NCBI GenBank assembly: GCA_000467715.1
Contig: AJFK01000418.1
Span: forward strand, 1-56,221
From: Hysterium pulicare CBS 123377
Taxonomy: Eukaryota; Ascomycota; Dothideomycetes; Hysteriales; Hysteriaceae
Reading direction: 5' to 3'
Length of the DNA stretch: 56,221 bases
Below the pieces are notes generated by a model that made no database searches, was not told the DNA's origin, and was given only the letters and a program-made list of their open reading frames with translations. The first letter of the stretch is position 1. Each line of letters begins with the position of its first letter. This document shows, one piece after another, positions 11,619 through 23,843 of the stretch. Both the position numbers and the translations under genes were made by a program.

Positions 11619-14600
11619 GTTGGATCCCTTCTATATGTCTATATTCTATGATACGATCGAGTCCGAGCTGTTTGAATCTTGGATTAAAGCACATGGCGGG
11701 CTTGATAGGCCGTGAAGGAGATGAAGGAGCGAGCATGGTAATATCCAGCAATCAAGTGAGCGCCAGGCCAAGTGGGATGGAAAAGCGGCCGGAAACGGAA
11801 AAGCGCGGGAACTTGGAGGGGCAATATTCACGTCGCTGGCGCAGAGGGTGTTCGCGCCACAGCAGCAGACGCCCGTCTTGTTTGCATTGTTTCGTCCCGA
11901 CCTGCTGGCGGGCAGACGGGAGTGGTTCAGGTTGGGCTCGCTTTCATTCGTTCACGATTGCTGGACCACGCATCTGCCGCTGCGTGTTCAATCGCTTCCG
12001 CAGTCCTGACACCAGCAAATGGCCCCGTGGTTGCCTGTTAAGCTCGAGTTCTCTAGCTTTGCAGCAAGTAACATCATTGAGCGGCGTCCATCGTGCCGGC
12101 AGTTACGGCAGAAAGTCTGAGCTGCAACCCTACTGTTTAGGGTTCCAGTTCAATCACACTTGAAGCTTTGCGAGGCAAAGAGGCGAACTCTGGCTGTGAC
12201 GTTGTGTAGTGGCGATAGGTGATCTCCTGCGCTGCATGAACAAGACAAGCTCATAGCAGATCTTTTCGCATTCATGTATGAGAGGACCGGCAGCCTGGAA
12301 GCCATCTACGTCAATCGCACGACTGTCGAAAAGCACATGGCTCTCGACCACAGCCTTACAGGGAGCTAGATGAGATATGGCTCAGACTGTGTGTCCTGGA
12401 GCCTCATACCTATCGCCCAAACTCATTTGCAACAATAGGGAGCACGGAGTAATTCGCTCGTAGATCCGCCCAAACACTGTGCCAAACAATGTTAGTGGAA
12501 GGGTTACCCCATGGAACTCCTTCGATTGTTATTTCTAAAGCATGCTGATCTCCCAGAGACCCAATATTCCAATTATAATTGTACCATCCAGAATAGTCGG
12601 TTGGCTCTGGGCACGGCACTGATCATCCAAAACGCCACGTCCGTGCAAAATTTTCCGCGCCGTGGACTGATGTTTGCGTAATTGCGTACTCTGAAGAATG
12701 GCTGTACAATAATTAAGAAATTCGGCAAGATGAAAATGGGCCCTCTCAAGCTGAAGCGAGAGTTGCCGTTGGTACGCCTACTACCCACGTACGAGGCCTG
12801 TCTGTAGAACTCTGGTCTGTCGTCATAGCAGCTGCTCAAGCTGTGGTAGCGAGCGATATTACTGTGAACAAGAAAACGTGCCCCATGGAGACGGCAGCTA
12901 AATGTCAGGGGCTGTCGACGCGGAGTCAGGAGGGTCATGTGCAGTACTATCTGGCTAGAGAGCTTATTGCCGTTCTAGCGACTGTGGACCTTCGGTGGGT
13001 ACCAGGAATGAAATATATGCACAGGGCGGTCTTACAGGTCAAGCTTTGTGGTTTAGTCCGAGTAGTCTCAGGTGTCGTGTTAGACCGTGTCCTTGGCCGC
13101 ACTTCGTTTCTCATTATGACAAATCATTCGCATCGCAACTACCAGGTCGCTGCAGCGCTTTGAAAGGGTTTCCACAGCTCGAAGGGTCCTCGTCCTCAAC
13201 AGACACGGAAAGACGACCAGCAATTGATGCTTGGGACTGGCGCAACACACAAGGGCTCCAGCGGTTCGTTCCAAATCGAGGGGCTGAGCCGGCCGAGGTG
13301 GGCTGTAAGCGACACGAATCGTAGCGCGGGCAGGGGTGGTGCTGCATGCTGCACGGAATCCATGCTGACGCCGCTCGATTCACCAGAGCGCATGACCATC
13401 CCCAGATTTTGGCCCGGAACAGGCTAGCCGGCCAGGGCACTCGAGCCATCCTGCGGCGTGCGTTCATCTGTCGCGAAATGGCACTGGGAGCAGAGGCCAG
13501 CCATCCATGACCCCTGCCGTCTGCCAGCTGTTCCGATGCATAGCTCGTGTCCCTCATGTTTGTTCATCACTATGCTTTTGTTCTACCCCAGATTTTCATC
13601 AAGTGCTCGGCATCCGTTTCTGCTGGCGCGCAAGATCATCGCAGCTGTCCTTGTGCTGTCTGTTCTTTAGCTTCTTCGTCGAGCTTCACGATGGCTTCCC
13701 CGGGGTAGTCGTCGGCTGTCAATAATGTGGCTGGTCCCGTCGTTTGGCGCCAGTTTATGATGGAGACATGGAAGCTCCGTATGCAGAAGACCCATCTCGC
13801 TCACCTCTCACAGCACCAACCTCTGATTCCATGACCAGGGCCTGGGGGGGCCATGAAACTCGATCTCGGAAGCCAAAGCAGCGTCCGCCCCGTCCCATTA
13901 TCCGAGCTCATCGTAAACTCTTTCATATTGCAAACCCCTACCCTCATGGCATGTTCAGGGACATTGCCATTTTGCTAGTCAGTGTTAATTACTCTTCACC
14001 AATTGGGAGAGTCTCCATCTAGCCAGACCCGGAGGACTAATGACGGCCATACTCTTTGTGATGCACGCGAAGGGGGGGCTCGATAGTAGGGGTGGTACGG
14101 GCTGATGTTGCTGGGAGAATAGAATACTAGAGAAACGAACGTAGTAAGCCGATATTGAGAGAAATAAAACTCCGCCGCCGAGTTGTTCTGCCGGTCTACT
14201 GATCGGGAACCACAAGCGGATCCCAGTGGTGCCGGGATTCCCAGGGGCCCTGTCCAGTGTGCATGCAAGTCTTCGAGGATCGGGATCAACGGTTGGTGAT
14301 GGGCATCGTCACAGCTCTTGGTAGAGAATCTTTGCCTTCCCAAGCCTCCCTGCAGAAGGCATCGTTCTGCAGGGAGATGTTATGTTACATGCTCGGCAAG
14401 ACTTCGGCCAGCAAAGACAGCCACGATTGTCGAGAGGGTCCTGTCTGCAGATTTGAGCCAGGACATTTCCGAAGACTAATCCCTGTGGTTCATGCTGCAG
14501 CAGAGCGACCGGCCTGAAAGTAACGGGCTGTGGTCCGTAAACGCGTAAATAACGGTTTTGTACCCGGAGATATGGCCAGTCCGAAAGCTCTTGATCCTGC

Positions 14601-15888
14601 ATGCCGCAAGAGGCGTCCAGAGGCGTCAAGAATGGCCCTTGCCCATGCTATGCCGTCAAGAGCAAGACGTTGGAGCGCTGTGTCATGCAACTATCGAAGA
14701 GACCTGGTTCGACGGATTACGAGTCCCGTCGCTGGGGAATCTGCTTACAACGGCCTTCGTCGCCCGATTGATTGAAGGCCTTCTACCAGGTGCTGCCCTC
14801 GATTCGTCATTGCTCGCAGCTCTCTGCGACCCTTTTTTCCTTTTGACATCGTTCCTCCGCCGTTGAGAAGCATCTACGTTGATCGCTGGTCTGAGCTCGA
14901 GCGCCGTTCTCCCCAGCTTTTTGCTTCTCCAGCAGTGGCGGCCTGGGGCTCGTGCGAGCCAATCCGCGTGAGGTGGTGGGAGCTTTGCCATTGCTGTCCG
15001 CCGACGCTGTGCCCTCACCATTTCTGCCCTGACTGCCCCAGCGAATTGCCCGAGGAATTCGCCGGCGCCCAACGGCTGTAGCATTGGTGACAATCGTTGC
15101 AGAGAGCGAGGCTGGGAGAAGTGTTGATCTCTCTTGCGTCCTTCCTTCTACCTTCTCAGCCCTCATCACCGCCCCGCCTAAACTGGTCGTTGTACGGCCT
15201 CGTCCGAACCCTTCGACTTCCAACACCGGTTGGGACCCGTCGGCCATCCGACTACGCGGCTCGAGTAGTGGACCGGCTTCTCTAGCAGAGTTTAAGCGCA
15301 ATCTCAATTGCATTTGCCGGCCAGACAACCTGGAAGCCAGCCACCTTGAACTTCCTGACTCCAGTCAGCTTCTTCTTGCGACCCTTCCTCGCAGTCCAAC
15401 TCGTGCAGATCCGCCCTTCGTTCTCCAGCACGCACTTCACTCTTTATAGCACTCCCCGACTCCATTGGCTGCAAGTCTCTGTTCTTTAAGTTGTGGTTGG
15501 TCGCCGGTGTTCGGAGGCTGTTTGCACCTCGGACTGTGAGCAACACCGCGAAACTTTCCGTCCATTGCGAAGGCGTCTGGAAGGTGCAAACCCTACTCTC
15601 TCTGTAATAATCGAAAGCCTCACTGACGTATTCTTCTTGGTCACGTTTAGCATTCCTTGTCTCTCGCAATCCTTTGTTCACGGCTTGACAGTCTCGGATC
15701 ACCCTCGGAGAGCGTTGGTACAGCCAGCCAGTCCCAGCACTACGGATACCCCGGGTTGAGGAGTAGGAATTGAGTTCGTGAAGTTTAATTTCAGAAACCG
15801 CAGCCTTCTTCCTCTGCGTACCCTCGCCGACAGTCGGCGGTGTTGCTTCGGAGTGCTACCTACGACTGTGGTAGCATCAGCAAAGACT
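11619..15888. other. 4.3-kb stretch without a supported gene, upstream of the C2H2 regulator
   Basis: Open frames of 100-180 codons occur on both strands (for example 11609-12163 plus, 14807-15328 minus) but overlap one another and show no domain. GC content rises between 14500 and 15500. Large fungal regulators often have long promoters and leaders, so the last 1-2 kb may be transcribed as the 5' UTR of the C2H2 gene starting at 15889. A perfect hairpin lies at 14346-14376. Confidence 0.5.
14346..14376. repeat. Perfect 12-bp inverted repeat (hairpin)
   Basis: The arm at 14346-14357 (CTCCCTGCAGAA) is exactly complementary to 14365-14376 (TTCTGCAGGGAG), with a 7-base loop. It lies in the gene-poor stretch about 1.5 kb upstream of the C2H2 regulator. 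It might be an RNA hairpin in an unannotated transcript or a palindromic DNA site. Confidence 0.65.
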
Positions 15889-18800
15889 ATGCCTGCCGGA
15901 GTCGAAACCTCGCATAGTTCCAAGAACACAATGGGTGCTTCAAGCAACTCTACCAGCAGTAATGCCAGTGGGGCAAGCAGTAGCAATGGTGAGCTTGAGA
16001 GAACCTGCTACATCAACCCGCACTAATTGTGGCCGTCACGTACAGCATCAGTCCAAACCACAAAGCCGGACGGTCCTCAGAACACCACCGCAAACTTTCC
16101 ACCGCCAAAGACTGATAAACCTAGACCGCATGTCTGTGGTACGTGCAGCCGATCGTTTGCGAGGCTTGAACATCTGAAACGCCATGAGAGGTCACACACC
16201 AAAGAAAAGCCTTTTGAGTGTCCACAATGTACGAGATGCTTTGCGCGGCGAGACCTGTTGCTGAGGCACCAGCAAAAACTTCATCAGCAGGGTGCTGCTT
16301 CTACGAGACCGCGCAATGGTCGTCGCGAAAGCACGACTGGTTTATCTGCGAGCGGTACTGGTAGGGTCAGAAAGAATTCCGTAGCAAGTAGCATGACAGG
16401 TGGCTCAGGCGGGGCCGGCACAGCCAGTATGAGGCCGCGCGCAAACACCATCAGTCATATCGATCCTGGTGCCCTCAATACTTTACTCGCGCAACACAGT
16501 GCATCTGTAGGCAGAGGAGGTGGAGGGCATCCTGGCCATAGTCATCATGCCAGCTTATCCGGTCTCCCAGGGGTTGGCGGCTTCGATTACAGAGGGATGT
16601 CAACATCCATGGGAAGTCATGGCCATCCGAATGGACTGCCGAAGCTAGATACTCATCTTGGATTTGGCCTTGGAGGCGGCCTGCGCACTGCTCCGATTCA
16701 AGGATTTGGAAGTGATGACTTCGAATTGGACAAGTTCTTTGGAACTTCTGGTTCCACAATCAACCCGAATCAATTGCATCACTTCAACGGGTCTCTGGGA
16801 ACTCCTGTTTCGCCGTTCAATCCGTTTGGAAACCCTTTTCCTGGGGCTCCCATCGATGAAGACGATTTCGGCTGGAGCACTAGTTTAGACAACTCCATGA
16901 TGTTTTCTGGAGGCAACGAAAATGCCCTCGACGGCTCGTCGCCGTCCGCCATCAGCACAGCTAGTCAAAGCGGATTCAGTGAAGTAATGTTAGATGGCTC
17001 TGGCCAGCAGACTTCAGCAGCAATGTGGCACAACCCCTTGGTCACTCACTCTGGAGCTAACGTCACTCCTTACTCCCTCGACGCTATGGCTCCTGTATTC
17101 CCGGAATTGATGATGAACACAAAGGAAATGCAGGATCAGACGGGATCAGCTGACTTCTTCATTTCCACTCCACCGCCAATGTCTGCTATGAGTCCAACGG
17201 TGGGCATACCAGGTATGCCGAACCAATATTTCCATCCACCTATGGCATTTAACTCCGATACTACCAGTATTTCATCCTCTTCAATCAACGGAAGCGCCCG
17301 GCATAGTTCAGTCACCTCTGTCTCAACGGATACAATAACGGATGCGACAAGGCAAGCTCTTATTATGAACTTGTCTCAAGCAATGGGTTATGGTCATAGC
17401 CCAAGGAAATATTCGCAGCCGCAGATTAGTTCGCCATTGTCCACCACGAGCACCGGAAAACCTCAAAACCAAATTGCGTCGCTTCCAAACACAGTGGACC
17501 TGCAGCGCTATGTAAACGCTTACATCCAGTACTTCCATCCGCATCTCCCATTTCTCCATATCCCAACACTATCCTTTGATACGCCAGCCTATACATATCA
17601 CATGCGCACAACCGGAAGCTACAATCACGACGGAATGGTAGGAGGAGGTGGTTGCCTAATTTTGGCGATGGCAGCGATCGGCGCGCTCTACGAGTTCGAC
17701 CATGCTATTGCAAAGGAGCTCTTCGAAGCTGCGAAGAAAATGATCCTCTACTACCTAGATGAACGACGTCGAGCAGGTCTCTCAGCTGCCGTCAACGGTC
17801 CTAATGCTGCCAATGACTGCATTAACAAGCCTCCTCTTTGGCTCGTCCAAGCGATGATGCTCAATCTTATCTTCGGACATAATTGTGGGGACAAGCAAGC
17901 TGCTGAAGTTGCAAGTACACACTGTGCGGCTCTCGTTAGCCTCGCCAAAGCTGCCGGCCTGGACCGACGTACATCTGACGGTTCAAATAAGGACACATTT
18001 TCTCCCGCATCAAATACCATTGATGGAGACGTAGAAATGGGCGATGATGGGTTACCCTCCGATAACTTTCAAAAATCTTCTCAATCAGACGAGCATTCTC
18101 AATGGATGCAGTGGAAAAGAGTGGAAGAACGCAAACGCACATATTTAGCCGTCTTCTCTATGTCTAGCTTGCTCGTCTCTGCTTATGCGCACGCGCCTAG
18201 AATCCTGAACTCCGAAATTCGACTGGATCTGCCTTGTGAGGAAGACTTGTGGTCTGCAGACAGTGCCCAAGCATGGGTCCTGATGGGAGGCCCTATGATT
18301 GCGCAGTCAAAAGGTTTGTCATTCAACACGGCAATGACCTATCTACTGGAAGCGAGTGTGCGACAACAATCGAACGCACGGGTTTCCAGTTCATACAACC
18401 AGCCTTTTGGCGCTGCTCCCATCGTCGACGAACCTGCCGAGAGTGAAATTCGACCAAGCACGTTTGGCTGCTACGTATTGATCAATGCTCTTCACGTGTA
18501 TATCTGGGAGACCAGACAAAGGCATACCGGACGGTTATGGAAGACGCAAGAAACAGAGGCAATGCATGCGCAAGTTGAACCAGCATTAAAAGCATGGCAA
18601 GCTGCATGGAGAGCAAATCCGAATCACAGCATCGAGCGACCAAGCCCATTTGGGCCATTATCGGCAGACAGTATCCCACTACTAGACCTAGCTTATGTAC
18701 GGCTCTTCGTAAATCTCGGACGATCAAAAGAACTTTTGTGGCAACGGGACTTCGATGGCATGGCGACAGAGCTTGCAAAGGGGGTCGAGATCGTTGCGCA

Positions 18801-19551
18801 CGCCGATGGGTCTCCCGATGGGTCAGCTGACCCCGCACAATCGAAGAGCTCGACTACGTCCGGAGCTTCTCCTGGAGCAGTCACGTCTCCTCAGGACATA
18901 GATGCTATCGGGGAGCCAAGTCCGGGCCACACCGCTAGCAGTCCCCAGCCCAACCAGTCCTCAAAACGGGAGCGGCATCTCCGCAAGGCAGCCTTCTATG
19001 CGGCGGACTCTCTCTCAATGGCTGATAAGCTAGGTGCAACGTATGCGGAGTTCACGGGAAGGGAATTGCCAAATTCATCGGCGATGTGCACCTTCGACTG
19101 CGCGCAGATCCTTGCCGAGTGGGTAGCTACAGTCCAGGATCGTGTCGGCCGATATCTTGGCGTTCTTGGAAAAGACGACATTGACTACACTGCTGTGCCA
19201 GCTATCATGCTTCTTGAAGAGGAAGACATTAAGTTGCTACAAAAGATCGCGGGTATCTTGAACCATGCCGATATGAAACTGGCCTACGATATCACTGCGA
19301 TGGGCTCCTCAGCTACAATTCCATTACTGGGAGGGCTTTCAAGCCTTGGCCCTTGCGGATACGGCACAAAGCTATTATTGGTAACAGCGTACATGCTTGA
19401 GAAAGCTGCCGTATGGCCTGGTAAGTTTTGGATATCTGCGACCTTATGATTGTACTAACCATCACCAGTTACTCATGTCATGGCACGTGCCCTAGAAGCT
19501 CATGCTGCTCACATAAACCAACGCGCCGAATCTTCTGCGGTTATGTCGTAA
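15889..19551 (+). CDS. C2H2 zinc-finger transcription factor with fungal_trans domain (AmdX/ADR1-like)
   Basis: Exons are 15889-15988, 16046-19420 and 19469-19551, giving 1185 residues. The 57-bp first intron (GTGAGC..ACAG) and the 48-bp last intron (GTAAGT, branch GTACTAACC, CCAG) keep frame. Two tandem C2H2 fingers lie at about residues 62-115, with [17 protein letters not shown] and [17 protein letters not shown], the ADR1/AmdX finger type. A long Gly/Ser/Asn-rich linker follows. A fungal-specific transcription factor domain (PF04082 class) covers about residues 500-930 (for example [17 protein letters not shown]). The start is the first ATG with a phase matching the splice; the frame opens further upstream without better context. 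The last exon encodes a conserved-looking tail with [20 protein letters not shown]. Expected role: nuclear DNA-binding regulator of carbon, nitrogen or developmental genes; targets cannot be told from sequence. Confidence 0.92.
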
Positions 19552-21857
19552 ATATTGTTTATACTAAAACTCTCTTACATTTTGTGGATGTCTTTACGTT
19601 ATTCTCGGAACGGTTGATACCCCTTCTTGGTTCATTTGACGATTCGGTACGTTTACGACGATCACGACGATCACGACGAACTTCCGGTACCCGAAGACGA
19701 ATCGATGAAGCATACGACAGGATGAAGCTTTAGATAGGCGAACCTTTTTCCCATCTTTCCCGCGCCTTCACCATGACACTTCGACCTATCCGTCCCACCT
19801 TCAAAAAATCCTTGATTGTTCGGTCCTTTTTTTCTGTATATGCTTTGCCTTCTTTGCCGATCTTGCTACGTTTACTACGAAAAGAGTGTACTTGGGCATC
19901 GGTTTAGTACATAACTTTCGAACAAGGAGCCGCGGAATCCAAACGCTTCACCACCATCGAAGGTCCGATAACATTTTATAACGATGGAGAGCCCTTGTTA
20001 TTCTTACCTACTTCTCATTGCTTGTAATATCGTGGATGAGGGAGTTCTTGATCTTATCCGGTTGGTATGCATTTTTCGCGATTTGTGGCTAGGCACCTCG
20101 TACCGGATTCAACGGTTTTTGGTCCAGGAAATTACTTTGGGGATTTGCTTTTTGTTCAATCTCATGGTGCTTTTTTTTCCGGCGAAAAACGGCACCGGCT
20201 GGGGGACTCTGATATATTTGTCTTGTCCCTACTGTTGATGAAAATTCGGACTTTTGCTTTTGCCACACAAAATGGCGTGTGGATGTTCTGATTCGGGAAT
20301 TTCGGTATGGTTTGATCTTCTCATGTTGATGTTCATTGTTGATGACTACTGGTTTCTACGATATTATCCAGGGATAGGGATAGGGGTGGAGACTGGATGG
20401 GGGTGGTTGGGAGCCCGTCTGAAAAGTGATTGGGAGGATGGATAACTCCCGTTTGCAGAATTCATGAGAATTGCGCTTATACATCAAGGGCATGTTGTGA
20501 CTCTTTCTCGGTGATGTATGATATCGAAGCTTAGAACTGACTGAATATGATGGTTTCCTTGGAGAACCGTAGGACAGGAAGGATCCTCCAAGCGGCCAAC
20601 ACCACTCTCCCCAACCCTAAGTAAGGAATCGTGATTTAGGTTCGGGCAGCGGCAGAAATGGCTTCCAATAATGAACATTCACCTTATTGGATCCCTATTG
20701 CGACTATCTACCTTTCAGAGTGGGTATTTTTGAAACCAATAGTTCCGGAATTCCTATCACTCTTTATCGACTATCTTGGAAGACCAGCATACAATGGTGC
20801 CACAAAGCGGCGGCATATGTAAATATCGACAGGGGTACGTGGGCTTGGAGTTTGTAGCTCGTATCGTCCCGTCCCGTCTTGCTTTTCTTTTGTACTGCAC
20901 ATACGACTCGCAGTTTACCTTACCTACTGCTATATTAAGCTAGGTGAATTCGTCCTTTACCAAATCTAATCATTTCTATGCAACAAGAATGACTACCTAT
21001 TGTAGAAACTCATTCGAAATTAACTTTATTGAAGGACAAAATCGGGTCCCGTCCTGCATGTGCGTCCTGAGGCTATTCCAGATGTGACACGGGCGTGCAG
21101 TCTGCAACAAGCGGGGGATTCGATGATTCTTGCTTCTACATCTTCGCTTATGCTTGTATACAGTATGTATGTAGGTATGTAGGTATGTCAGGCATCCGTG
21201 CCCCTCCCCGGAGGGAAGTCCGATATGCAGTCAGCACAGCTCGCTATCGCTTTCACTAGGAGATACCGAGGTTTTGGGGTGGGTTGGGTTATTAGAGTTT
21301 ATGGGATTGGGGGCGATTGGTTGTTTTGGGGTTTGGATGATGGTAGGAAAGGGAGGGTGTGGTTGGAGGGGAGGTTGCGGGAAAGAGTTTGGAGGGGTGA
21401 GGAGATGGGTCGGTCGGTGGGTAAAGTAATTAGTTTTAAATTTTGTATAGAGAGAAGTATTTATGCTTTAAGTTTGGATATGTTCGTTAGAGAACTATTT
21501 TGGGGTAAGCTGAAGCTGTTAAAGCCACTTAAATGGAAGCTAGTTGGTAGTAGGTAGGAAAAGAGGTTAAATATTCCTCTACCTGTAGACGATTATTTCT
21601 TTTTCAATATTGTCCTCTCTCTTATTCCTATCTTACTTATAATCTTCAAGTTTATTCTTCATTAGCAATTAATCTCCCAATCACTCACACTCAGAATGGA
21701 GCACGATAACTCAAATGCGAGCAAAAGGTTCTTGGCATATTTATTCCTTTTCACGTCTGGCTAGATTACTCGCGACGTGAAGTTTCATACCACTAAATAT
21801 CAATCTCAACTATTCTTTCTTAAAACTGACATCAAAGTTTCCAAAAAGTTTTCAGAA
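19552..21857. other. Intergenic region between the C2H2 regulator and the membrane protein
   Basis: No supported gene. It holds small tandem repeats: ACGATCACG units near 19657-19680 and a GTATGTAG microsatellite near 21164-21187. An A/T-rich, TA-rich patch runs from about 21420 to 21680. A 119-codon open frame at 21198-21557 on the plus strand is G-rich low-complexity sequence and not a convincing gene. Confidence 0.5.
21420..21680. other. A/T-rich, CpG-poor patch (possible RIP-affected remnant)
   Basis: TA, TTTA and AAAT words are frequent and CpG nearly absent, unlike the flanking DNA. This fits C-to-T decay by repeat-induced point mutation of a short repeat, or simply a promoter-proximal A/T tract for the membrane protein gene. 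No repeat family can be named. Confidence 0.35.
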
Positions 21858-22892
21858 ATGGCCCTCCCAACTCCCCTAAAACACCACATCACCACCGTCC
21901 TATCCTTCCTCTCAAACCCCTCCCAAGAAATTTACGACTGGAATTCCCTCCCGCAGCGATATCTACAAAGCACACCTCTCATATCCCCAGTTGAACTTCT
22001 TTCTCTGCTCTATCACATCCCTATTCTACTCTTAAAAGGGCTTCCGGTGAGCTCGCTCCCAAAAACACTCATCCACCTCCGCTTCCGCCGCGAAGAAAAC
22101 CCCAAACATCCCCTCCATAGACATTCCACCATGTCCACCCATCGCCAAGTTCTCGTAACATACTTCACGCTTCTCTACCTCCTCAAGCACAGTCGAAGCT
22201 CAAACTCTATGTTCTCGGAATGTGCTGGGGGTTGGATCGTTCTAGTCTCATCTGGTATTTCGCTCTGCTTCTATGTATTCAAGAAGCCAGAGAAAGAATG
22301 GGAGCCATGGGGGCCACTGAATGAATTCAACGCTCTTCTGAGAAGTCACGACATTGATCCAGGAAGCGTCATTGACAGCGTGAACTATTTCATGGGCAAT
22401 TTGGCGATTTGGTCGCATTCTCTAGCCCTCCTCTCCCTTCTCTGGAACCTAAAATCCTGTACTAGCGTTCTAGCTTTCGGAAAGACTATACTTACACTCT
22501 TCATCTCTACCCTCCTGGCGCTCATTCTCGCGGGTCTGGGACTCGCGACTGAGGAGTGGGTTTCTCCAAGTAATGGAGGATGGGGTGGTACGAGTTTTGG
22601 AAGAAACCTTTACCGGTTTGTCGTTGGGGGGTTTAGTACGACGTTGTTTGATTTTTTACTGCTTCGGTGGAATGGGGATAGGGTGGGCTTTATGACGCTT
22701 TTGGTTCTTGTTGATGCGATGGTTTGGGCGCTCGTTGAGGGGTGGGTGGCGTACATGATTATGATGAGTGAGACTTCGAGGATGGTGAGGAGGGATGGGA
22801 GGGATGGGATTGAAGGGTTGGGGAGTAGGTTGGAGTCGGAGGCAATGGAGGAGGTGGAGTTGGTGAAGTCGGTACAAGTAAGGGAGCTTTGA
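21858..22892 (+). CDS. Orphan multi-span membrane protein
   Basis: A single exon of 344 residues from ATG 21858 (MALPTPLKHHITT); the frame is open for 27 more codons upstream, without an ATG. Predicted membrane spans by hydrophobicity lie near residues 46-64, 97-110, 125-141, 180-198, 205-230, 251-270 and 277-302. The C-terminal 40 residues are charged and soluble (Arg/Asp/Glu-rich). I recognise no family. It looks like one of the many lineage-restricted fungal integral membrane proteins, perhaps endomembrane. Codon use stays in frame through strongly G-rich sequence near 22600-22870, which supports a genuine gene despite the unusual composition. No neighbour suggests a role. Confidence 0.65.
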   Translation: MALPTPLKHHITTVLSFLSNPSQEIYDWNSLPQRYLQSTPLISPVELLSLLYHIPILLLKGLPVSSLPKTLIHLRFRREENPKHPLHRHSTMSTHRQVLVTYFTLLYLLKHSRSSNSMFSECAGGWIVLVSSGISLCFYVFKKPEKEWEPWGPLNEFNALLRSHDIDPGSVIDSVNYFMGNLAIWSHSLALLSLLWNLKSCTSVLAFGKTILTLFISTLLALILAGLGLATEEWVSPSNGGWGGTSFGRNLYRFVVGGFSTTLFDFLLLRWNGDRVGFMTLLVLVDAMVWALVEGWVAYMIMMSETSRMVRRDGRDGIEGLGSRLESEAMEEVELVKSVQVREL

Positions 22893-23412
22893 ATTGGTAT
22901 TAGGGATTGAAAGGTTGACGAGTGGCATTGAGCAGACTGCTTGTACTTTTGACGACAGTGTAAAGCGTGATGATGATATGGCGAGGAGGTGGAAATTTGC
23001 TGTGGGAAATGACTCCAAGGATGACTATGTGTGGTGAGAAGTCTACTTTATATATTAAGTAAGGATTTAAAATACAGTAGTATACTTTTAGATTCTTTAG
23101 TAGTTCTCTAAATAAGTTTAAAGAGAGAGCATTTAGGGGTATCTAGCAATGCATACTAATCAAAGGTTGATGTTGCGTGAAGAAGTTTTCATAAGTAGTT
23201 CCCAGGACTCTAATTCTTAATACCCTGGCAAAAGGCATTTAATCCACACCTATTCTGAGTTCCTCATGAAACATGCTCGTTCCAACCGCTGCACTGTAGG
23301 GCTTGCCGCTTCCGCTTTATCTTGAGCATCTTGCCTGATCTCTAGTCGAGCATATCCATAACATGATCTCCCCCAGGTTCTCGACATAGAAGCCAGAGTA
23401 TGTTCCACATCT
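22893..23412. other. Intergenic region with A/T-rich patch
   Basis: It separates the 3' ends of two convergent genes, the membrane protein (+) and PCC1 (-). From about 23035 to 23150 the DNA is strongly A/T-rich with no CpG, like the patches at 21420 and 40015. No gene is seen. Confidence 0.5.
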
Positions 23413-23843
23413 TCACCCTGCCACCTTTTCAACACCTTGCACTCCCTCAAGCGTCTCACTTCCAGGCAAATCCAAGACATCGACATCCAGATCTTTCATG
23501 ACGCCAATCACAACGCCCACACTCTCGAAGAAGCCATTCACAGCTACACGAAGCATACGGTTCGTCGTTGCAGCATACCTGACCTCGAGCACGGTCTTTT
23601 CTTCTGATACCGAATCTATAGGCGTCGTGAGCGCGAAGGACCGTTTCACAAGCGGCGAGAGCTCCTGGTCTACCGATAGAGCACGGAGAGCTGCATCTGC
23701 CAGACGTGGCGTGGGAAAGGGGATGTGTAGGGTTCTGCAGAAGCCATGGTTAGCTGAATCTCTCGCTCTGAAATGTGGTTAGGGCCTAACAGCACAGTGA
23801 CATACAAAGAACAGGGGAAGCTGTCATCCGCGGCCGACGCCAT
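23413..23843 (-). CDS. PCC1: KEOPS/EKC complex subunit Pcc1
   Basis: Exons are 23806-23843 and 23413-23734, giving 119 residues. The 71-bp intron starts GTATGT, contains CTAAC-type branch sequences and ends GCAG. Without this intron the N-terminal strand of the fold is lost. Spliced, the protein reads MASAADDSFPCSLTLHIPFP, then LADAALRALSVDQEL, then LEVRYAATTNRMLRVAVNGF, the hallmark Pcc1/CTAG-family pattern: short beta strand, helix, and a strand followed by a helix around ATxxRxLRVAVN. Pcc1 is the small dimerising subunit of KEOPS, which with Kae1, Bud32 and Cgi121 makes t6A at position 37 of ANN-decoding tRNAs and has been linked to transcription and telomeres. It is divergent from the small mitochondrial protein gene at 24250. 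BUD32 lies 15 kb away on the same strand. Confidence 0.9.

Noticed and set aside
14807-15328. 173-codon minus-strand frame
   Set aside because: Arg/Glu/Ser-rich, no domain, overlaps other open frames in a GC-rich leader-like region of the C2H2 gene.
21198-21557. 119-codon plus-strand frame
   Set aside because: Gly/Arg/Trp-rich product of G-rich DNA running into an A/T-rich patch; no coding features.
21470-23120. Shared 11-mers (TTAGAGAACTA and similar) between A/T-rich patches, as a sign of one repeat family
   Set aside because: Matches are too short in A/T-rich DNA to distinguish from chance.
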